Part shown: piece by piece, positions 34,530 to 42,837 of the stretch
Layout of the letters: each line of letters starts with the position of its first letter
Position numbering within the stretch: position 1 is the first letter of the stretch
From: Cryobacterium sp. N22
GTDB lineage: Bacteria > Actinomycetota > Actinomycetes > Actinomycetales > Microbacteriaceae
DNA: 54,445 nt
NCBI RefSeq assembly: GCF_002929555.1
Contig: NZ_PJJP01000017.1
Location: 1 to 54,445 of the forward strand
Direction of reading: 5' to 3'
Program-made: the position numbers and the translations under genes
The notes under the pieces: generated by a model
What the model was told of the DNA's origin: nothing
Database searches by the model: none
The model's input: only the letters and a program-made list of their open reading frames with translations

Positions 34530-35414
34530 CTACGGGATGGCGCGGGCGGTGCGCTCCAGGTCGGAGACCGGCTGTTCGCGCTGGGTGGCGATCGCCGCGC
34601 CGGCGGCAGCGCAGACCACGACGATGGCGATCTGTTGCTGCAGCAGCAGCGTCTCGCCGAGCACCAGCACCCCGAAGACCGCCGCGACGACCGGGCCGAA
34701 GCTCGTGATGATCGCGTAGAGCCGCGGGGTGATCCGGCGCAGGATGAACGTGTCCAGCGTGTACGGGAACGCCGACGACAGCACTCCAACGGCGACGAGC
34801 AGGCCGATCACGCCCCAGTTCAGCTTCGAGTAGTCCACGGTGACCAGCGCCAGCGGAACGAGCAGCACCAGGCTGACCAGGCTGGCGATGGTGATGCCCT
34901 CCAGGCCCGGCAGCTGGGTGGCCACGCGGCGGGTGAGCAGGATGTAGCCGGCCCAGGCCGCCGCGGCGGTGAGCGCGAGGGCGATGCCGAACGGGTCGAG
35001 CGTGCCATCCGACCAGGTGAGCAGGAACACCCCGCCGGCGGCCGCGGCCGCGCAGACGAAGTCGAGGAAGCGGCGGGACGCAGCCAGCGCCACGGCGAAC
35101 GGGCCGAGGAACTCGATGGTCGCGGCCACACCGAGGCCGAGCCGGTCCACCGACTCGTAGAAGGTGAGGTTCATCACCGCGAGCACCACGCCCAGCAGCA
35201 ACGCCGGCCACAGCCGGGCCCAGGTGAAGGTGACGAACTTGGGCCGGTAGAACGGCAGCACGGCGATCGCCATCACGAGCTGGCGCACCGCCACGACGAC
35301 GGGCGAGCCGACCACGGGGATGAGCAACCCGGCCAACGACGAACCGTAGTTGATGGTCACCTCGGTGACGAGTTGGGCTCCGGCGCCGGTGATGCGGTCA
35401 CGCTTGGCTGTCAC
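34530..35414 (-). CDS. EamA/DMT-family exporter, RhtA-like
   Basis: A 294-residue membrane protein with about ten hydrophobic segments in two EamA repeats; landmarks are NLTFYESVDRLGLGVAATIEFLGPFAVAL in the first repeat (quoted in part: RLGLGVAATIEFLGPFAVAL) and ALPYT-like SSAFPYTLDTFILRR and FGPVVAAVFGVLVLGETL in the second. This pattern matches the RhtA threonine/homoserine exporter group. Substrate is uncertain. It stands alone between a repeat cluster and a small gene on the same strand. Confidence 0.88.
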   Translation of the reverse strand: MTAKRDRITGAGAQLVTEVTINYGSSLAGLLIPVVGSPVVVAVRQLVMAIAVLPFYRPKFVTFTWARLWPALLLGVVLAVMNLTFYESVDRLGLGVAATIEFLGPFAVALAASRRFLDFVCAAAAAGGVFLLTWSDGTLDPFGIALALTAAAAWAGYILLTRRVATQLPGLEGITIASLVSLVLLVPLALVTVDYSKLNWGVIGLLVAVGVLSSAFPYTLDTFILRRITPRLYAIITSFGPVVAAVFGVLVLGETLLLQQQIAIVVVCAAAGAAIATQREQPVSDLERTARAIP

Positions 35415-35485
35415 TGTTCTCCCCCGCCGACCGGATGCGGCACTCCGACGACACTACCGGCCGTCAACCTGCTCGTGGCGTGGGG

Positions 35486-35770
35486 TCAGCCGCGTCGGTA
35501 GCCCAACCGGCCCAGGGCGGCCGGGTCGTCCTCGATCTCGGCGACGCCGTCGAAGGCCGCATCGGCCGGGTACACCAGCAGCGGCACGCCAGACACCACC
35601 TGGATGGTGACGTCAACGGTTCGGGCCGGGTCGGTGGTGTAGCAGCGCACCGGGAAGAACTCCCCCAGCGGCTTGCCCGCGGTCACGGCGTCGTTGAGGT
35701 AGCTCACGAGCGCGTCCGCGAACCGGTCGGAGACGGTGAAGCTTCTGCCGTAGTAGTCGATGCGTTTCAT
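35486..35770 (-). CDS. Small conserved protein of unknown function
   Basis: A 94-residue protein beginning MKRIDYYGRSFTVSDRFADA. It reads as a single folded domain with no signal peptide, membrane segment or known motif; a helix (DALVSYLNDAVTAGK) is followed by strands (EFFPVRCYTT, VDVTIQVVSGVPLLVYP) and an acidic tail. Good codon bias and a compact composition support it as real. It is 71 bp upstream of the EamA gene, same strand. Confidence 0.65.
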   Translation of the reverse strand: MKRIDYYGRSFTVSDRFADALVSYLNDAVTAGKPLGEFFPVRCYTTDPARTVDVTIQVVSGVPLLVYPADAAFDGVAEIEDDPAALGRLGYRRG

Positions 35771-35802
35771 GTTTGGAACTCTACCGAGCCCGGCTGACGA
35801 CG

Positions 35803-35835
35803 GCGAAGGCCGCCCCGGTTAGGAGCGGCCTTCGC
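35803..35835 (-). terminator. Hairpin after the alkaline phosphatase gene
   Basis: GCGAAGGCCGC (35803-35813) and GCGGCCTTCGC (35825-35835) form a perfect 11-bp stem 35 bp past the phoA stop. There is no T-tract. Confidence 0.65.
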
Positions 35836-35869
35836 TGGTTGTCGGGCAGCCGGCCCGAACGGCTTTCGG

Positions 35870-37795
35870 CTAGATGAGGCCGTGCCGGCGACGACGGACC
35901 GCGATGAGCACGCCGCCCGCTGCCAGCAGCAGCGCGGCTGCGCCCACCAGCGGAGCGATCTGTGCACCGGTGGACGCGAGGACGCCGCCGATGGCCGCGG
36001 CGACTCCCGCCGCCACGGTGTTCGTGGGGCCGGCGCCGGTGACCGCTCCGGCAGGCGCTGCCGTCGGAGCAACCGTCGGCGCCGGGGTCGCCCCCGCCGC
36101 GGCGACGGTGAGCGTGGCCGACACCGAGACGCCGGTCTGGGCGCCGGTGAGGGTGACCGTGTACTGTCCGGGGGCGGTCGGCGCGGTGCCGGTGAACACG
36201 GCCTGACCGTCGATCACGTCGGCGACGCCCAGCGGGTCGGTCGAAGCGGAGGTCGTCACCTCGCTGGTGGCCCGCCAGTCGGCGGCCAGCCCGGCACCCG
36301 TCGCGGTGAAGTCCGCACCGGGCGCCACGGTGGCCTGGTCGAGGGTGAGAGTGGCGGCGGCGCTGAGGGACTTGAGGTCCGTGTTCAGGGCGAGCGCGTT
36401 GGACGAGGTGAAGAACAGGTCGGTCTGGTCGGTCAGGCCGAGCACGTTGGCCGCGCCGGGGCCGTAGCCGGCGATGCGCACCTGGGATCCGGTGTGCTGC
36501 TGTGACTCGCCGGCTTTGGCGGTGCCGTAGCTCACGAGCATCGGCGAGCCTTCCTCGGTGGTCAGGGCGACGCTGAGGCCGGGCGGAGTGGAGCCGACGA
36601 TCTGGCTGGTGTGGGCGTGGTCGGCGGTCACCACGACGAGAGTGTTGCCGTCGGCCTTGGCGAAGGCGAGGGCCGACTGCACGGCCTCATCGAGGTCGAC
36701 GGTCTCGCCGATCTGGCCGCAGGCATCCGCCGCGTGGTCGCGCTTGTCGATGCTGGCACCCTCGACCTGCAGGAAGAAGCCCTGCTCGCTGTCGGCCGAC
36801 AGCAGGTCGATGGCCTTGTCGGTCAGTGAGGCCAATGACAGGCCGGTGTCCAGACGCGCGGGGTTCGCGGTGCAGGAGACCGGGGCGAGGTCGGCGCCGC
36901 CGACTGTGGCTTCCGGGCCGATCCAGCGGGTGGGGAAGTTGCCCGGGGTGAAGAGTCCGAGCACCGGGGCGCTCTGGTCGGCCGCGGCGACGGAGGCCAG
37001 GCCGGCCGCGTCATTCACCAGCTGGTAGCCGCGGTCGGTGGCCTGCTCGAAGAGCGTCTGACCGGCCCAGTCGCCGGCGACGGCCTTCTCGTTGAAGGTT
37101 GCCGAACCGCCGCCGAGCACCACATCGGGGCGCAGCGTGAGCAGTTGCTCGGAGATGGAGCCCAGCCCGCCGTTCTCGAGAGCCTCGGAGGCACAGTTCG
37201 CCGTGGTCTTCACCGGTCCGTAGCAGCCGCGCGCGGAGACGTGGGCGACCTGGGCGCCGGGGGTGGCGTCCTGGATTTCGGCTGTCGACACGTTGCCGGT
37301 GCGCAGCCCGTTGGCCTTGGCCAGTTCGAGCAGCGTCGACTGGGGGGTGCCCGCGATGTCGACCGAGAGCGCGCCGTTGTTGGTCTTCGTGCCGGTGGAC
37401 CAGCCACTGGCGGTGGAGGCCGACTCGGAGGCGTAGTTCGGGGTGCCGTCCTTGTTGAGCGCGTAGGTCGTGTACTGGCCGGTCAACGGCAGCGCGTCGA
37501 TGCCGGCGAACGCCCCTGCGGCGCCCTCGGCGTAGTTGCGGGCCACCGTGATCTCGCTGTCGCCCATGCCGTCGCCGATCAGCAGGATGACGTTCTTGGC
37601 CGGCCCGTCGACGATCGACTCGCGGATGGCGGCGGTCTTGTCGCCGGCGTTGCGGGCGGCCCCGCCGTGGTCGTCGGTGGCGGCGTACGCGGTGAGCGGG
37701 GCGAAAATGCTGGCGCCGGCGATGAGGCCGGTCGCTGCGACCATGAGCGCGCTGCGCCCTGTTCGGCGGATGGGTGACTTGGACGCACGGTACAC
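35870..37795 (-). CDS. phoA: PhoA-type alkaline phosphatase with LAXTG cell-wall sorting signal
   Basis: A 641-residue secreted phosphomonoesterase that frees phosphate from organic esters outside the cell. The signal peptide ends near LTAYAA. Metal and active-site motifs match E. coli Pho[10 protein letters not shown] (Asp75), the nucleophile Ser125 in [46 protein letters not shown] and [14 protein letters not shown]. The residue before the nucleophile is Glu124 where PhoA has Asp101. After the catalytic domain come a beta-sandwich-like segment (about 480-570), a Pro/Ala/Thr linker and LASTG at 606-610 with a hydrophobic helix and RRRRHGLI, a class E sortase signal. The GTG at 37795 follows AAGGGG. 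A PHO box lies upstream. Confidence 0.93.
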   Translation of the reverse strand: MYRASKSPIRRTGRSALMVAATGLIAGASIFAPLTAYAATDDHGGAARNAGDKTAAIRESIVDGPAKNVILLIGDGMGDSEITVARNYAEGAAGAFAGIDALPLTGQYTTYALNKDGTPNYASESASTASGWSTGTKTNNGALSVDIAGTPQSTLLELAKANGLRTGNVSTAEIQDATPGAQVAHVSARGCYGPVKTTANCASEALENGGLGSISEQLLTLRPDVVLGGGSATFNEKAVAGDWAGQTLFEQATDRGYQLVNDAAGLASVAAADQSAPVLGLFTPGNFPTRWIGPEATVGGADLAPVSCTANPARLDTGLSLASLTDKAIDLLSADSEQGFFLQVEGASIDKRDHAADACGQIGETVDLDEAVQSALAFAKADGNTLVVVTADHAHTSQIVGSTPPGLSVALTTEEGSPMLVSYGTAKAGESQQHTGSQVRIAGYGPGAANVLGLTDQTDLFFTSSNALALNTDLKSLSAAATLTLDQATVAPGADFTATGAGLAADWRATSEVTTSASTDPLGVADVIDGQAVFTGTAPTAPGQYTVTLTGAQTGVSVSATLTVAAAGATPAPTVAPTAAPAGAVTGAGPTNTVAAGVAAAIGGVLASTGAQIAPLVGAAALLLAAGGVLIAVRRRRHGLI

Positions 37796-37878
37796 GGTGT
37801 TTTCCCCTTGGAATTGGTGGGTGGCTGGCCCTGGACCCGGACCGACACGACGACGCTAACCGGGCAGCGCAGAGCGGC

Positions 37879-37896
37879 GGTGAACCCCCGGTGAAC
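37879..37896 (-). promoter_or_regulatory. PHO box (PhoP-binding direct repeats) upstream of phoA
   Basis: On the minus strand GTTCACC occurs twice (37890-37896 and 37879-37885) with starts exactly 11 bp apart, giving GTTCACCGGGG followed by GTTCACCGCC. This is the actinobacterial PHO box, the 11-bp direct repeat bound by PhoP under phosphate starvation. A TAGCGT hexamer (37853-37858) 20 bp downstream can be the -10, so the box takes the place of the -35. The gene start is a further 58 bp on. Confidence 0.85.
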
Positions 37897-37918
37897 GGCA
37901 GGAAACCCACGGCACCGG

Positions 37919-38389
37919 TCAGTGGAACACCGACCGGGCCACCGCCGTCACCTCCACGGGCAGGCCGTCGGGCACGAACAGGGTCAGCACAGGCGGCCGC
38001 CACCAGGCCCGCAGGGTGATCGTGGCGCTCTGCCCGTCCGCCGTGTCGGCTCGGGCCAGCAGCAGGCTGTCGATGCCCGGGTGCGGTGCCGCGGCCAGGT
38101 ATGCGGTCGCCGCGGCCCGGATCTCGCCGGTCGTCAGGGCCGCATGCAGTTCACCGGCCTCGATCGCAACAGCGTCGAGGGTGAACGATTCCGCCGCGGC
38201 GAGCGCCGCACCATCCGCCAGCGTGAACAGCTTCTTGCGCTCGAGGTAGAGGCTCGTGGCAGCCACCACGATCAGCACCACCAGGAGCGCCAGAAAGCCG
38301 TAGAAGATGGTGAGCAGCAGGGTCGATCCGTCCTCGTTCCGGTCGCCGCGGCCGATGCCACGCTGGGTCCTCTGCGCCATCGGGGTCAC
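37919..38389 (-). CDS. TadG-like (Flp pilus assembly) membrane protein
   Basis: A 156-residue protein, last gene of the Tad operon. A basic, polar start (RGDRNEDGSTLLL) is followed by one transmembrane helix (FYGFLALLVVLIVVAATSLY) and an extracytoplasmic domain with ADGAALAAAESFTL, the motif by which actinobacterial TadG/Rv3654c-like proteins are known. It is likely a minor pilus-assembly component. The start overlaps the stop of the preceding TadE gene. Confidence 0.82.
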   Translation of the reverse strand: MTPMAQRTQRGIGRGDRNEDGSTLLLTIFYGFLALLVVLIVVAATSLYLERKKLFTLADGAALAAAESFTLDAVAIEAGELHAALTTGEIRAAATAYLAAAPHPGIDSLLLARADTADGQSATITLRAWWRPPVLTLFVPDGLPVEVTAVARSVFH

Positions 38390-38862
38390 CCCTCGTGCCA
38401 GAATCTGGACACCGTCTGGGTGGCCGAGGCTTGCAGCGGGATGTTGCCGCCGTGCGACTGGGTGATGACGGCGGGCACGAAGGGCAGGTCAACGACCACC
38501 CGCACCGTCACCGTCACCACGCTGCGCCGGGACAGGCACACGGCGGACCCCGCGCAGGTGATTGTCACCTCGGCGTCGGCCGCATCGATGCCGTAGTCGG
38601 CCAGCCCCACCAGCACGGCACGCTCGGCGCGGGCCTCGGCGTCGCCGGAGGTGGGCGCCTGAACGTAGACCCGGGCCGCCTGCCGGGCCGCGCCCTCAAC
38701 CGCGAACGCACCGCCCTGCACCACCGACATCGTCAGGACCAGGTAGACCAGCGGCACCAACAGGATCAGGCCGGCGGTGATGAACTCGAGCGATGCCGAC
38801 CCGCGCTCACCGGCCGGCAGCCACCGCCGGTCACTCGGTTTCCAGCCCCTCCACGGCCGCAT
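38386..38862 (-). CDS. TadE-like pseudopilin
   Basis: A 158-residue TadE-family protein. The pilin-like segment is ERGSASLEFITAGLILLVPLVYLVL, with Glu at position 5 of the processed form (part: ERGSASLEFITAGLILL), followed by an outer domain ending QTVSRFWHEG. TadE proteins are processed by the Tad prepilin peptidase and help assemble the fibre. It overlaps the next upstream gene by 32 bp and the next downstream one by 4 bp. Confidence 0.85.
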   Translation of the reverse strand: MRPWRGWKPSDRRWLPAGERGSASLEFITAGLILLVPLVYLVLTMSVVQGGAFAVEGAARQAARVYVQAPTSGDAEARAERAVLVGLADYGIDAADAEVTITCAGSAVCLSRRSVVTVTVRVVVDLPFVPAVITQSHGGNIPLQASATQTVSRFWHEG

Positions 38863-39241
38863 GTCCCCTCACCTCCAGGCCACGGTCCACGCCCAACAGA
38901 CCGAACATCGGCAGCGGGGCCACCACCCGCACCTGCACGCCCGCCTGCCCGGCGACATCGGCGTAACTGGCCGTGACATCTGCGGCGTAGGCCGGTCCCA
39001 GCGCCGCCGTGATCAGGTCGCGGCTGCGAGCGGCGCCCTGCTCGAGGCCGCTGTCGGCCAGCGCGGCGTACCGGGCGCCTTCCGCCGCCGCATCCAGCAC
39101 CGTGTTGCGGATGTGCAGGGCGAGCGCGAGCTGCAGGACCGCCAGCGTGAGCGCGGTGAGCAGCGCCGCCACCATCACGAACTCGGCCACCGCCGTGCCA
39201 CGCTCGGCGTCGCCCGGTGCACACCGCCAGCTGCGGATCAT
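38831..39241 (-). CDS. TadE/TadG-like pseudopilin
   Basis: A 136-residue TadE-type protein with the segment ERGTAVAEFVMVAALLTALT, again Glu-Phe in the pilin position, then LALHIRNTVLDAAAEGARYA, which is the typical TadE continuation. The remaining 70 residues are outside the membrane. It begins 19 bp after the pilin-like gene and overlaps the second TadE gene by 32 bp, so the set is translationally coupled. Confidence 0.85.
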   Translation of the reverse strand: MIRSWRCAPGDAERGTAVAEFVMVAALLTALTLAVLQLALALHIRNTVLDAAAEGARYAALADSGLEQGAARSRDLITAALGPAYAADVTASYADVAGQAGVQVRVVAPLPMFGLLGVDRGLEVRGHAAVEGLETE

Positions 39242-39260
39242 CTCGGTATCAGGGCATCCG

Positions 39261-39443
39261 CTAGATACTGCTGACCCGATCGATGGCCTGCTCGAAGATA
39301 CCGCTGAGCGCGGGGCCGGCCAGACCCCAGATGATCATGACCAGCCCGGCTGTCATCAGCGTGATCAGCACCCAGCCCGGTACGTCTCCCCTCTCGTCGT
39401 GCAGCCCTTCGCGGATACGGTTCTGTAGTTGGATGAGGCTCAC
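39261..39443 (-). CDS. Flp-type pilin-like small protein
   Basis: A 60-residue protein between tadC and the TadE genes, the place of the major Flp pilin. A GTG at 39443 with AGGACACC upstream is the best start. The N-terminus (LIQLQNRIREGLHDERGDVPG) is a short polar leader, then one hydrophobic helix WVLITLMTAGLVMIIWGLAG and a short tail IFEQAIDRVSSI. The usual E-Y/F after the cleavage glycine is not present, which is the form found in several Microbacteriaceae (DUF4244-like pilins lack it as well). Confidence 0.75.
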   Translation of the reverse strand: MSLIQLQNRIREGLHDERGDVPGWVLITLMTAGLVMIIWGLAGPALSGIFEQAIDRVSSI

Positions 39444-39483
39444 GGTGTCCTGCTTTCTCTCGGGTGATGCACGGATGGGACGC

Positions 39484-40419
39484 CTAGAAGCCGGCCTGCA
39501 GAACGAACAGCCCGGGGAAAATCGCAAAAAGGATGGTCATCGGCAGGATCAGGAAGACCAGCGGCACCATCATCGCCACCTCCTTTTTGCCCGCCGCCTC
39601 GAGCAGATGCCGTTTGGATTCCTCCCGGCCGTCCTGGGCCTGGGCCCGCAGCACTTCGGCGAGCGGGGAGCCGCGGTCGATCGCCCCGACGACCTGGTCC
39701 ACGAACCGGGTCAGCGACATGAGGCGCATCCGGGTGGACAGTTCGGTGAGCGCCGTGCTGAGCGACACCCCGGCATGAACGTCACCGATCACCCCGGCGA
39801 ACTCGCGGGACAACTCCCCCGAGGTGCTGCGGGACACGCGGCGCAGGGCATCGAGGATGCCCTCGCCGGCCGCCAGGGACAGGGTGAGGAATTCCAGGAT
39901 GGTGGGCAGCTCGCTGTCGATACGGGCCAGGCGTGCCGTCGCCGCCCGTTTCAACACCGTGTCCCGCAGCAGCACCCCCGCCCCCGCTGCGAGCACGGGC
40001 GCCGCGATCTGCACGATCAGCGGCCAGCTGCGACCCAGCGGTGAGCCGAGCGCAAACAGCAGTGCGCCGGCGGTGCCGATCAGCGCCCAGACCAGTTGCT
40101 CGGAGCGGAAGGCGTCGACGGTGCGGGAAGAGCCCGACTGCCGGAGACGACGCTCGATGACGTCGGCGCCGCCGAGCGCACTGGCCAGGGCCTGCGCGAG
40201 GGCCTCGAACACCGGCGAGAACAGGGTGCCCAGGACCGGGATCGGGTCGACGGAGCGGCGGCCAACGAAGACCCGGGCCTCGGCCGACACATCGAGCAGG
40301 TATGGCGCCAGCCGGTTCGCGAGCCGGGGCCGGCTCAGCCGCGGGGTGAGGCTCACCAGCGACCACAGTCCGATGCCCAGCACCGACCCGAAGAAGGCAC
40401 CCCAGGCGAGCGCCGTCAC
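39484..40419 (-). CDS. tadC: Tad inner-membrane platform protein TadC
   Basis: A 311-residue type II secretion F-domain protein, one of two polytopic platforms of the Flp pilus machine. The F domain is the stretch IDSELPTILEFLTLSLAAGEGILDALRRVS to ESKRHLLEAAGKKEVAMMVPLVFLILP (quoted in short: LEFLTLSLAAGEGILDALRR), and there are hydrophobic ends at both termini. The GTG at 40419 overlaps the tadB stop (GTGA). Confidence 0.9.
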   Translation of the reverse strand: MTALAWGAFFGSVLGIGLWSLVSLTPRLSRPRLANRLAPYLLDVSAEARVFVGRRSVDPIPVLGTLFSPVFEALAQALASALGGADVIERRLRQSGSSRTVDAFRSEQLVWALIGTAGALLFALGSPLGRSWPLIVQIAAPVLAAGAGVLLRDTVLKRAATARLARIDSELPTILEFLTLSLAAGEGILDALRRVSRSTSGELSREFAGVIGDVHAGVSLSTALTELSTRMRLMSLTRFVDQVVGAIDRGSPLAEVLRAQAQDGREESKRHLLEAAGKKEVAMMVPLVFLILPMTILFAIFPGLFVLQAGF

Positions 40420-41276
40420 TGGAACCACCGACGTTCCTCCGGCAGCCGCCCCACTATGAGCATCACGCGGTAGGCCAGGACGGAAACGGTGAGTCCGCCC
40501 AGGATGACGACGGTTCCGGCCGGGGTGTTGAAGGCCTGAGCCGCCTCCGGTCGGCTGCTGATCAGCACCAGAACGATCCACGGTGCTGCCACGCCCAGCC
40601 GGGCGGCATTCACCACCCAGGACTGCTTGGCCTCGACCTCGGCCCGCACCGCGGCTTCCTGCCGCAACCAGTTCGACAGGCTGCGGAGCACCACGGTGAG
40701 GTCGCTGCCGCCCACGTCCCGCGCCATCCGCAGCGTCTCGATCAACCGGTCCGCGAAGGGGTCGGCGAGGGAGGCCTTGAGTGTGTCGGCGCTGTAGCCG
40801 AAGTTGCCGGTGGCCCGGTACTCCCGCTCGAACTCGGCGAACGCCGTGCGGGTGACCACCGGCCCGGCCTGGGCCAGGCTGCTCACGGCATCGGGCAGGG
40901 CCAGCCCCGACCGCACGGCGGAGACCAGGTGGTCGACCACATCGGGCCAGACCGTGCGGTTCAGCCGCCGCCTGGCCCTGGCCCGCCACAGCACGATGAG
41001 GGTGGGCAGCACCAGCCAGACCACACCCACCACCAGCGTGAGCGCTTGTACGCCCAGCACCGCCTCGGCGAGCGCGGCAGCGGCCACCGCGAGCACCGCG
41101 GACAGTGCGGCGAACACCGACACCGGCACCGCCCCGAAGCCGGCCTGCGCGAGCCGGGCCCGCCAGCCCGACACCAGCCGGCCACCGCGGGACGCGCCTC
41201 CGGTGGCCGGCCACAGCAGCGGTGCGCTCAGCAGCACCAGCCCCGCACCGAGCAGGCTGCCCAGCACCAGGGTCAT
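40416..41276 (-). CDS. tadB: Tad inner-membrane platform protein TadB
   Basis: A 286-residue F-domain membrane protein. It starts with a transmembrane helix (LVLGSLLGAGLVLLSAPLLW), has two central helices, then the F domain around VVDHLVSAVRSGLALPDAVS and LRMARDVGGSDLTVVLRSLS, and a C-terminal pair of helices. It overlaps both tadA (4 bp) and tadC (GTGA). Confidence 0.9.
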   Translation of the reverse strand: MTLVLGSLLGAGLVLLSAPLLWPATGGASRGGRLVSGWRARLAQAGFGAVPVSVFAALSAVLAVAAAALAEAVLGVQALTLVVGVVWLVLPTLIVLWRARARRRLNRTVWPDVVDHLVSAVRSGLALPDAVSSLAQAGPVVTRTAFAEFEREYRATGNFGYSADTLKASLADPFADRLIETLRMARDVGGSDLTVVLRSLSNWLRQEAAVRAEVEAKQSWVVNAARLGVAAPWIVLVLISSRPEAAQAFNTPAGTVVILGGLTVSVLAYRVMLIVGRLPEERRWFQ

Positions 41277-42505
41277 GACGCTCCCCTCCGCAGCACCTCG
41301 GCCGGGTCGAGACCGGCGGCCCGGAACTTGGCGAGTTTGGTGGGGAACCCGCCGGTGTGCTCCAGCACCCCGTTCTTCATGAGGAACAGCGGGCTCGCTT
41401 CGATGGTGGCGCCGGTGAGCTGACCGCTCGGTGCGATGATCTCGGTCACCCGCCGGCGCCCGTGCCTGTCCATCTCGCAGTGCAGCACGATGTCGATACA
41501 GCCGGCCACGGTGGGCAGCACAAACGAGGAGTCAATGTTGCGCCCGGCCAGCAACGGCAGCGTCGACAGCTTGGCGAGGGCGTCCCTGGCGCTGTTGGCG
41601 TGGATCGAGCACATGCCGGGCAGCCCGCTGTTGAGCGCGATGAGCAGGTCCAGGCTCTCCGCTTCACGCACCTCGCCCACAACCAGCCGGTCGGGCCGCA
41701 TCCGCAGTGATTCCTTGATCAGCCGCCGCAGGGTGATCTCCCCCGCGCCCTCCAGGCTGGGCTGCCGGCACTGCATGGCCACGACGTCGCGCGCCCCAAC
41801 GCTCAGTTCAAAGGTCTCCTCCACAGTGATGATGCGTTCGGTGCGGCGCGTGGCCGACAACAGGGCGTTGAGCATGGTGGTCTTGCCGGTCTGGGTGGCA
41901 CCGGAGACGAGGATGTTCTGCCCGCCCCGCACGCACACCCGCAGAAACTCCGCGGCCGGCTGGGTGAGTGCACCCAGCGCCACGAGCTGGGTGAGATCCC
42001 GGATGCGCCGGGTGAACTTGCGGATGTTGACCGACCAGTACCGCTGGGTGATGTCCGGGATCACGACGTGCAGCCTGGACCCGTCGGGCAGGGACGCATC
42101 CACGAACGGCGAGGACAGGTCGACCCGGCGCCCGGACGCTTGCAGCATCCGCTCGACCAGGTCGCGCACCTCTCGCTCGGTGAGCACCATCGGGGTCAAC
42201 TCGGGCACACCGTCACGGGCGACGAACACCCGGCTGGGCGAGTTGATCCAGATCTCCTCGATGTCGGGGTCGTCGAGGAACGGTTGCAGGGCACCGAACC
42301 CGGTGAGCGCGGCGACCACCTCCCTGGTGGCCTGGAACTCATCGGTGAGCAACGGCAACGACCCGCCGAGGGCCCGCTCGCTGTACCGGCGCACCTCGTC
42401 GCGCACGTATTGGTCGGCGAGGGTGTCGTCGGCGGCCAGGTCGACGCCGTCGCGGCGCACGCGCAGCCGCACCTGCTCGGTGATGATGCGCACGGCCTCG
42501 GTCAT
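41273..42505 (-). CDS. tadA: Tad secretion ATPase (CpaF/TadA)
   Basis: A 410-residue hexameric ATPase powering Flp pilus assembly. Features are the N-terminal DEVRRYSERALGGSLPLL region, FLDDPDIEEIWINSPSRVFV, the Walker A GATQTGKTTMLNAL, the Asp box and ITVEETFEL, Walker B-region LRMRPDRLVVGEVREAESL and the His box GMCSIHANSARDAL. The ATG at 42505 is preferred because AGGA stands 7 bp upstream; a GTG six codons earlier is also possible. It is the first gene of the operon; a TadZ/CpaE gene is not present upstream, where tRNA-Leu lies. Confidence 0.93.
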   Translation of the reverse strand: MTEAVRIITEQVRLRVRRDGVDLAADDTLADQYVRDEVRRYSERALGGSLPLLTDEFQATREVVAALTGFGALQPFLDDPDIEEIWINSPSRVFVARDGVPELTPMVLTEREVRDLVERMLQASGRRVDLSSPFVDASLPDGSRLHVVIPDITQRYWSVNIRKFTRRIRDLTQLVALGALTQPAAEFLRVCVRGGQNILVSGATQTGKTTMLNALLSATRRTERIITVEETFELSVGARDVVAMQCRQPSLEGAGEITLRRLIKESLRMRPDRLVVGEVREAESLDLLIALNSGLPGMCSIHANSARDALAKLSTLPLLAGRNIDSSFVLPTVAGCIDIVLHCEMDRHGRRRVTEIIAPSGQLTGATIEASPLFLMKNGVLEHTGGFPTKLAKFRAAGLDPAEVLRRGAS

Positions 42506-42623
42506 GAAGGAATCCTGCTGCACAACCGGACTCGCGCGTGCGAGTTATCCACAGCCCGGCCCGGCCGGGTGACCGCCTCACCACTCCGCCGCGAACCGGG
42601 GCACTCTAGACTGGACCAGCACT

Positions 42624-42708
42624 GCGGGAGTGGTGAAATTGGTATACACGCAGGTTTTAGGTACCTGTGCTTTCGAGCGTGAGGGTTCAAGTCCCTTCTC
42701 CCGCACCA
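42624..42708 (+). tRNA. tRNA-Leu (TAG)
   Basis: Acceptor stem GCGGGAG (42624-42630) pairs with CTCCCGC (42698-42704); the anticodon arm is CAGGT-TTTAGGT-ACCTG with anticodon TAG; a long variable arm (GTGCTTTCGAGCGT) marks a class II tRNA; the T arm is GAGGG-TTCAAGT-CCCTT. The CCA end is encoded (42706-42708). Confidence 0.95.
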
Positions 42709-42798
42709 ACGGGCACCGGCTGTCGGCACTCAGATGCCGTCCGGCTCCGCTGCAACCGAGAATTCTCTCCGATTCTGGCCACCCTGGATGCGCTCTGG

Positions 42799-42817
42799 TT
42801 AGGATTGCCTTACTCGT
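42799..42817 (+). promoter_or_regulatory. DtxR/IdeR-type iron box upstream of heme oxygenase
   Basis: TTAGGATTGCCTTACTCGT matches the 19-bp DtxR consensus at 12 positions, with the conserved TTAGG and GCCT blocks in register. It lies about 20 bp before the start codon, where a bound repressor would block transcription. Heme oxygenase genes are known DtxR targets in corynebacteria. Confidence 0.6.
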
Positions 42818-42837
42818 CTCCCAGCAGATCGGTTCTC

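Noticed and set aside
34366..35211. A 281-codon minus-strand frame overlapping the EamA exporter in another phase
   Set aside because: It is Gly/Ala/Arg/His-rich and overlaps a clear ten-helix transporter, so it is a shadow frame.
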